Shown here one piece after another: positions 60,815-64,000 of a stretch of DNA of 64,000 bases (positions within the stretch are counted from its first letter, which is position 1; each line of letters starts with the position of its first letter). The DNA lies in NCBI GenBank assembly GCA_016281355.1, contig JAEEIL010000012.1:111519-175518 (forward strand), in the 5' to 3' direction. The stretch is from Elusimicrobiaceae bacterium (GTDB taxonomy: Bacteria > Elusimicrobiota > Elusimicrobia > Elusimicrobiales > Elusimicrobiaceae). The notes beneath the pieces are model-generated. The model was not told where the DNA came from, did no database searches, and saw only the letters and a program-made list of their open reading frames with translations. A program made the position numbers and the translations under genes.

Positions 60815-60872
60815 CTACGGTAAAAATTCTGACGAATTTTTCCTCCACCCCGGGGCTCGCGGTTTTTGCCTT
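60815..60872 (+). repeat. Dispersed tRNA-proximal repeat, copy 2
   Basis: Inverted relative to the copy at 22696-22753. Shared end CTCGCGGTTTTTGCCTT and a hairpin with loop GTCA on the opposite strand, but with stem AAAAATTC/GAATTTTT, a paired change from copy 1. Confidence 0.75.
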
Positions 60873-60911
60873 TTTTGGTAGTAAAAATTAAGAGAAAAAA
60901 AGATTTTTTAC

Positions 60912-61027
60912 GAGTATTTTTGAGGTGTTTTTTGTTTTTATCAAGGCAAGGTATACCGAGTTAACGCGCCCGTAGGGCGGAGGTATCCGCAGCCGAAGAA
61001 AAAACAAAAAATAGCCAAAAAGACGAC
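60912..61027 (+). repeat. Dispersed 116-bp palindrome, copy C
   Basis: Starts GAGTATTTTTG, ends AAAAAGACGAC. Shares the AGGTATAC, GGGCGGAGGTATCCG and TAGCCAAAAA blocks with copy B, and lies just upstream of the tRNA-Ser(GGA) 3' end. The 60738-61242 gap holds only terminator, repeats and tRNA. Confidence 0.8.
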
Positions 61028-61037
61028 ATAAAAAAGT

Positions 61038-61125
61038 CGGAGAGAGAGGGATTCGAACCCTCGATACCCTTTTGGAGTATACAGTCTTTCCAGGACTGCG
61101 CCTTCAACCACTCGGCCATCTCTCC
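61038..61125 (-). tRNA. tRNA-Ser (anticodon GGA)
   Basis: Acceptor GGAGAGA/TCTCTCC, anticodon stem CAGTC/GACTG with loop CTGGAAA, long variable arm, T arm GGTTCGAATCC. Discriminator G; CCA not encoded. Confidence 0.95.
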
Positions 61126-61242
61126 AACTAAACTATACATTAAATTATATCAAATTAGTTTGTGCCTTGTCTAAAAATAAATTTGCAATAATTTTTTATG
61201 ATTAAGCGTTATATTTACAGGACCTACACAAAGGAGGTTTCT

Positions 61243-61491
61243 ATGAAAAGATATATCGGTTTGCTTGCAAGTGTTTTTATGTTTTCTGCTTGCTGTGCTA
61301 CCCCGGTTCGGCAACAAGTTGATTTGCATGGGCAAAATGTTAATTACCATGTAAGTATAAGGCCATATCCGCGTTATCATACTCCGCATTATATTGTATT
61401 TCGCCCCATTAGGCCTAGGCATATACATAAGCCAGCACGTCCGCCGAGACCGCCTAAACCGCCACAACATCAATCACCATGGAGGGGGTAA
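61243..61491 (+). CDS. Small His/Pro/Arg-rich lipoprotein
   Basis: 82 aa from ATG 61243, right after a strong AAAGGAGG site; the frame extends to an ATG at 61198 that would place this site inside the gene, so it is rejected. Lipobox FMFSACCATP. The mature part is unusual: 10 His, many Pro and Arg (RPYPRYHTPHYIVFRPIRPR, then HIHKPARPPRPPKPPQ). Such composition suggests metal binding or contact with anionic polymers, but no family is recognised. Confidence 0.72.
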   Translation: MKRYIGLLASVFMFSACCATPVRQQVDLHGQNVNYHVSIRPYPRYHTPHYIVFRPIRPRHIHKPARPPRPPKPPQHQSPWRG

Positions 61492-61510
61492 AGAAAACTT
61501 CCGGAAATTA

Positions 61511-61532
61511 AAAGCACCCGCAAGGGTGCTTT
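61511..61532 (+). terminator. Terminator after the small lipoprotein
   Basis: AAAGCACCC and GGGTGCTTT with a GCAA loop, followed by GTTTTT. Confidence 0.85.
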
Positions 61533-61536
61533 GTTT

Positions 61537-61565
61537 TTGCATATAAAACTTATATTTGCTAAAAT
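61537..61565 (+). promoter_or_regulatory. Promoter of the pilin-fusion gene
   Basis: TTGCAT (61537-61542), 17 bases, extended TGCTAAAAT with hexamer 61560-61565. AAGGAG precedes the ATG at 61605. Confidence 0.6.
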
Positions 61566-61604
61566 TAAAATGAGATTTGCAAATTATTTTAAGGAGAAAA
61601 TACT

Positions 61605-62426
61605 ATGGCATTAATAAAATGCAAAGAATGTGGTAAAGAATTTTCAGATACAGCAAGAGTTTGCCCCCACTGCGGATATAATCCATTTTTTCAACAAGAA
61701 CAGAGGATTAATACATCCAAAAAAAAGAGCAAAATAGTAGCAGGACTTTTATGCTTTTTTCTGTGGGGAATCGGTGCGCATGAATTTTATTTGGGAAGTG
61801 CTAAAAGAGCAGTAATATGGATAATTGCCGGTATTATTGTTAGCATTATAGCAGTATTTATACCAGTATTATATTTACTGTTTCTTATTCCGCTTATTTG
61901 CTCAATCAAATTATTTATCATGCCGCAGGAAGAGTTCGATTGGAAATATAACAGTGTTGATTCTCCTGAAAGCCGATGGGGATGCCTTGTAACAGCTATA
62001 ATTTTTGGCTTTATATTACCATTTATATTCGGAATTTTAGCGGCAATTGCTATGCCGCAATATTTTAGGGCTGTTGAAAAAGCGCGTGCTTCAGAGGTGT
62101 TATCTTTGATAAGTAATATTTCTAATTCTCAACAAAGATATAATTTAAAAACAAAACAATATGCTTCATTATTTGATAAGTTAGACCTTAATTTAATTGA
62201 TAAATATGGCAAACCGGTTGCTTCTGTACCGTCTTTTGAAAGTAATAATTTTACAATTACTTTGAAAGGCATGGGGCCGGATGCTTATGTGGAAGCTGAT
62301 AGAAAAGACGGGAAATTTTTATATAAGATTCGTAAGTTTTATCAAAGCGGTAAGGTTCAATGCGTAGAAGATCAAAACACCGGTTATTCTCCGGTTTGCA
62401 GATCATTAGGGCTTGGTGCCGAATAA
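61605..62426 (+). CDS. Zinc-ribbon / TM2 / type IV pilin-like fusion protein
   Basis: 273 aa, three parts. First, a zinc ribbon, CKECGKEFSDTARVCPHCG (residues 6-24). Second, a TM2-type pair of membrane helices (about 43-100, AGLLCFFLWGIGAHEFYLGS, then AVIWIIAGIIVSIIAVFIPV), with the typical HEFYLG turn. Third, a pilin-like helix and head (about 125-273): GFILPFIFGILAAIAMPQYF, RAVEKARASEVLSLISNISN, QQRYNLKTKQYASLFDKLDL, as in Elusimicrobium-type major pilins. The prepilin peptidase site before the helix is absent (RWGCLVTAIIFGF instead of GFTLIE), so the pilin part should stay membrane-bound. Two Cys in the head (VQCVEDQ, PVCRSLG) mimic the pilin disulfide loop. Confidence 0.82.
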   Translation: MALIKCKECGKEFSDTARVCPHCGYNPFFQQEQRINTSKKKSKIVAGLLCFFLWGIGAHEFYLGSAKRAVIWIIAGIIVSIIAVFIPVLYLLFLIPLICSIKLFIMPQEEFDWKYNSVDSPESRWGCLVTAIIFGFILPFIFGILAAIAMPQYFRAVEKARASEVLSLISNISNSQQRYNLKTKQYASLFDKLDLNLIDKYGKPVASVPSFESNNFTITLKGMGPDAYVEADRKDGKFLYKIRKFYQSGKVQCVEDQNTGYSPVCRSLGLGAE

Positions 62427-62454
62427 ATATTTTTAATAAATATTTGTTAAAAAT

Positions 62455-62481
62455 CCCCCTTGCGAAAATTTTGCAAGGGGG
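62455..62481. terminator. Bidirectional terminator
   Basis: CCCCCTTGC (62455-62463) and GCAAGGGGG (62473-62481) between the convergent pilin-fusion and flavodiiron genes. Confidence 0.8.
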
Positions 62482-62510
62482 ATAATTATGTCCGTAATTT
62501 TAACAAAACA

Positions 62511-63698
62511 TTACGCGATCAACTGTTTCACCATTTCAGGTACTTGCGCAAGGGTTTCTTCCGTCGGGTTCCATAAAGATTTAACGGACGCGTCAACAAC
62601 CGTAAAACCTGATTCTTTTAACTTTTCTTGAATAAGTTTTACAGATTCTCCGCTCCACCCGTAGCAGCCGAAAGCGGCGGCTTTTTTGTTCTTAAATTTA
62701 AGTGATTTCAAAAACGCCATCCAACCGGCAACGCTTGAAAGCATGTCGTTGCCTTCCGTCGGGGAACCGACCGCGATTGCTTTTGATTTAAAAACCTCAG
62801 TCATAATTTCATTTTTATCATGCTTTGCAATACTGAAAACTTTTACGACGGTGTTCGGGCTTTGTTTGTGTATTTCTTCTGCGATACGGTGCGCAATTTT
62901 TGTTGTGCCTTCCCACATCGTATCATACACAACTGTTATTTGATTTTCTTGATAAGCATTTGCCCATTTTTCGTACAAATTAACAATTTGCATGGGGTTA
63001 TCGCGCCACACTGCACCGTGGGAGGGGGCAATAATATCTATCGGCAAATTCAAATTTTTTATTTCCTTAATTTTGTTTGCCGCGAGCATGGCAAAAGGGT
63101 TCAAAATATTTGTGAAATATTTTATTGCTTCGTGGAAAAGTAAGCATTGGTTTGCTTTGTCATTAAATAATTCTTCGACGGCAAAATGTTGGCCGAAGGC
63201 ATCATTTGAAAATAAAATATTATCGCCGGTTAAATATGTTGCCATAGAATCGGGCCAATGCAACATTTTCATTTCAACAAAAATAAGTTTTTTACCGTTG
63301 CCGATTTCCACGCTGTCGCCCGTCTTAACAACTTTAAAATTCCAACCGCGTTTACCGTATTGCCCTTCCAAACTTTTAACGCAAGCGGCGGTGCAATAAA
63401 TGGGGGTGTTCGGTATTTCTTCAAGTAAAGCGGTGAGCGCGCCGGAATGGTCGCATTCCCCATGATTTGTGACAATAAAATCAATTTTTTTAAGGTCAAT
63501 TTCCTTTTTTAAATTTTCAACAAAATCAAAGCGGTGCGGTGTCCAAATTGTATCAATTAAGACGGTTTTTTCTTCCTCAATTAAATATGCGTTTTGGCTT
63601 GAGCCGTGCATAATTGAATAATCTTCCCCGTGAAATTTTTTGAGTTCCCAATCTAAGAACCCAACCCAATTTACATTGTTTTTTATGTGCTTTTTCAT
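62511..63698 (-). CDS. A-type flavodiiron protein (oxygen/NO reductase)
   Basis: 395 aa from ATG 63698 (GGAGG just upstream); an earlier ATG 29 codons before reads through the leader and is rejected. Metallo-beta-lactamase domain with diiron ligands VTNHGECDHSGALTA, MLHWPDSMATYL, LFSNDAFGQHF and IIAPSHGAVWRDNP. C-terminal flavodoxin domain (about 255-395): VVYDTMWEGTTKIAHRIAEE and GSPTEGNDMLSSVAGWMAFL bind FMN. Lacks a rubredoxin or NAD domain, so it takes electrons from a separate rubredoxin-like donor. Protects the anaerobe from O2 or NO. Confidence 0.95.
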   Translation of the reverse strand: MKKHIKNNVNWVGFLDWELKKFHGEDYSIMHGSSQNAYLIEEEKTVLIDTIWTPHRFDFVENLKKEIDLKKIDFIVTNHGECDHSGALTALLEEIPNTPIYCTAACVKSLEGQYGKRGWNFKVVKTGDSVEIGNGKKLIFVEMKMLHWPDSMATYLTGDNILFSNDAFGQHFAVEELFNDKANQCLLFHEAIKYFTNILNPFAMLAANKIKEIKNLNLPIDIIAPSHGAVWRDNPMQIVNLYEKWANAYQENQITVVYDTMWEGTTKIAHRIAEEIHKQSPNTVVKVFSIAKHDKNEIMTEVFKSKAIAVGSPTEGNDMLSSVAGWMAFLKSLKFKNKKAAAFGCYGWSGESVKLIQEKLKESGFTVVDASVKSLWNPTEETLAQVPEMVKQLIA

Positions 63699-63768
63699 TT
63701 TATCCTCCAGGATCGGCGTAAAGCCATTAATTAATTTTATCAGTTTTGGAGCGGGAAAGGAATAAAAT

Positions 63769-63794
63769 AGGCACCGGGTGTGCAACCGGTGCCT
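63769..63794 (-). terminator. Terminator-like hairpin
   Basis: AGGCACCGG (63769-63777) and CCGGTGCCT (63786-63794), followed on the minus strand by ATTTTATT. It would end a minus-strand transcript entering from beyond the window. Confidence 0.55.
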
Positions 63795-64000
63795 AGTGTG
63801 CTTTGAGTGGCAGGCAATATATCGGTATAACTGCAGTTTGATGGTGAGATATCTCTGTTTTTTGTTATTGATATGACTTTTAAGGAAGTTCGCCCGAACT
63901 TACAAAGACACTTTAAAAAGTAGGGTTGTATAAAAAACTTCCTTACCGTAAATTAGTTATACAACCCGTCCCCCTTTTCAGTTTACCCCAAACCTAGTAA
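63795..64000. other. Non-coding, hairpin-rich region of unknown role
   Basis: No ORF. Hairpin AAGTTCG/CGAACTT (63886-63901), a long inverted repeat GGGTTGTATAA (63923-63933) with TTATACAACCC (63957-63967), and a GGAAGTT (63884-63890) that could pair with AACTTCC (63936-63942) instead, an alternative fold. The strand is unknown. It matches no RNA family that I can name. Confidence 0.4.

Noticed and set aside
1..64000. CRISPR array
   Set aside because: No regularly spaced repeats or cas genes were seen; the repeats present are dispersed palindromes.

Overview
The window looks like chromosomal DNA of an AT-rich, strictly anaerobic, fermentative bacterium, most probably of the phylum Elusimicrobiota (an Elusimicrobium-like gut lineage). 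This is inferred from gene content and protein style; there is no 16S rRNA here. Supporting signs are an oxygen-sensitive class III ribonucleotide reductase, an electron-bifurcating NfnAB pair, a flavodiiron oxygen/NO reductase, PilT plus a pilin-like protein, a DUF3536-type GH57 enzyme, and no aerobic respiratory genes.

Layout. 1-5.8 kb (minus strand): GH57, nfnB, nfnA and recG as one tight operon; recG runs off the left edge. 5.9-11.8 kb (plus): PIN-PhoH ATPase, then an anaerobic nucleotide-reduction operon in which the NrdD large chain lacks its glycyl-radical segment and that segment is a separate 74-residue gene, followed by nrdG and a dihydrolipoamide dehydrogenase. 11.9-15.7 kb (minus): secreted protein of unknown function, GH3 hexosaminidase, membrane phosphoesterase, one-domain asparaginase. 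15.8-20.8 kb (plus): gltX, a GYF-like membrane protein, pilT and a short uvrC. 20.8-22.9 kb: an isolated terminase pair, tRNA-Asn and a repeat-rich spacer. 22.9-30.9 kb (minus): secreted protein, pdxA, two parvulin-type foldases, and the classic rpmH-rnpA-yidD-yidC-jag block. 31-34.5 kb: membrane protein, tRNA-Ser(UGA), rmuC, ankyrin lipoprotein. 34.7-44.4 kb (plus): a 2089-residue iterative polyketide/fatty-acid synthase (KS-AT-ACP-KR-DH) with its phosphopantetheinyl transferase, an acyl-CoA carboxyltransferase and a secreted phosphatase. 44.4-51.2 kb: TRL-like lipoprotein, LMW phosphatase, glycosyltransferase, SpoIID-like protein, galT, DUF167, YggS. 51.4-60.7 kb: frr, pyrH, rnhB, yraN, purine nucleoside phosphorylase, a flippase, gmk, rpoZ, type-4 UDG, a helicase-dead PriA and a Sel1 protein. 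60.7-64 kb: repeats, tRNA-Ser(GGA), a small lipoprotein, a zinc-ribbon/TM2/pilin fusion, the flavodiiron protein and an unassigned structured spacer.

Most notable: the split glycyl-radical NrdD; the synthase locus, whose carrier domain has Thr where Ser is expected and whose dehydratase lacks its His; four copies of a roughly 116-bp intergenic imperfect palindrome forming two subfamilies; a second repeat beside tRNA genes with stem covariation; at least five promoters whose -10 box ends 6-7 bases before the start codon, implying leaderless mRNAs; the zinc-ribbon/TM2/pilin fusion; and three proteins (PriA, a SpoIID-like protein, the synthase dehydratase) that keep their fold but have lost catalytic residues. 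All calls come from reading the sequence; no database search was run.
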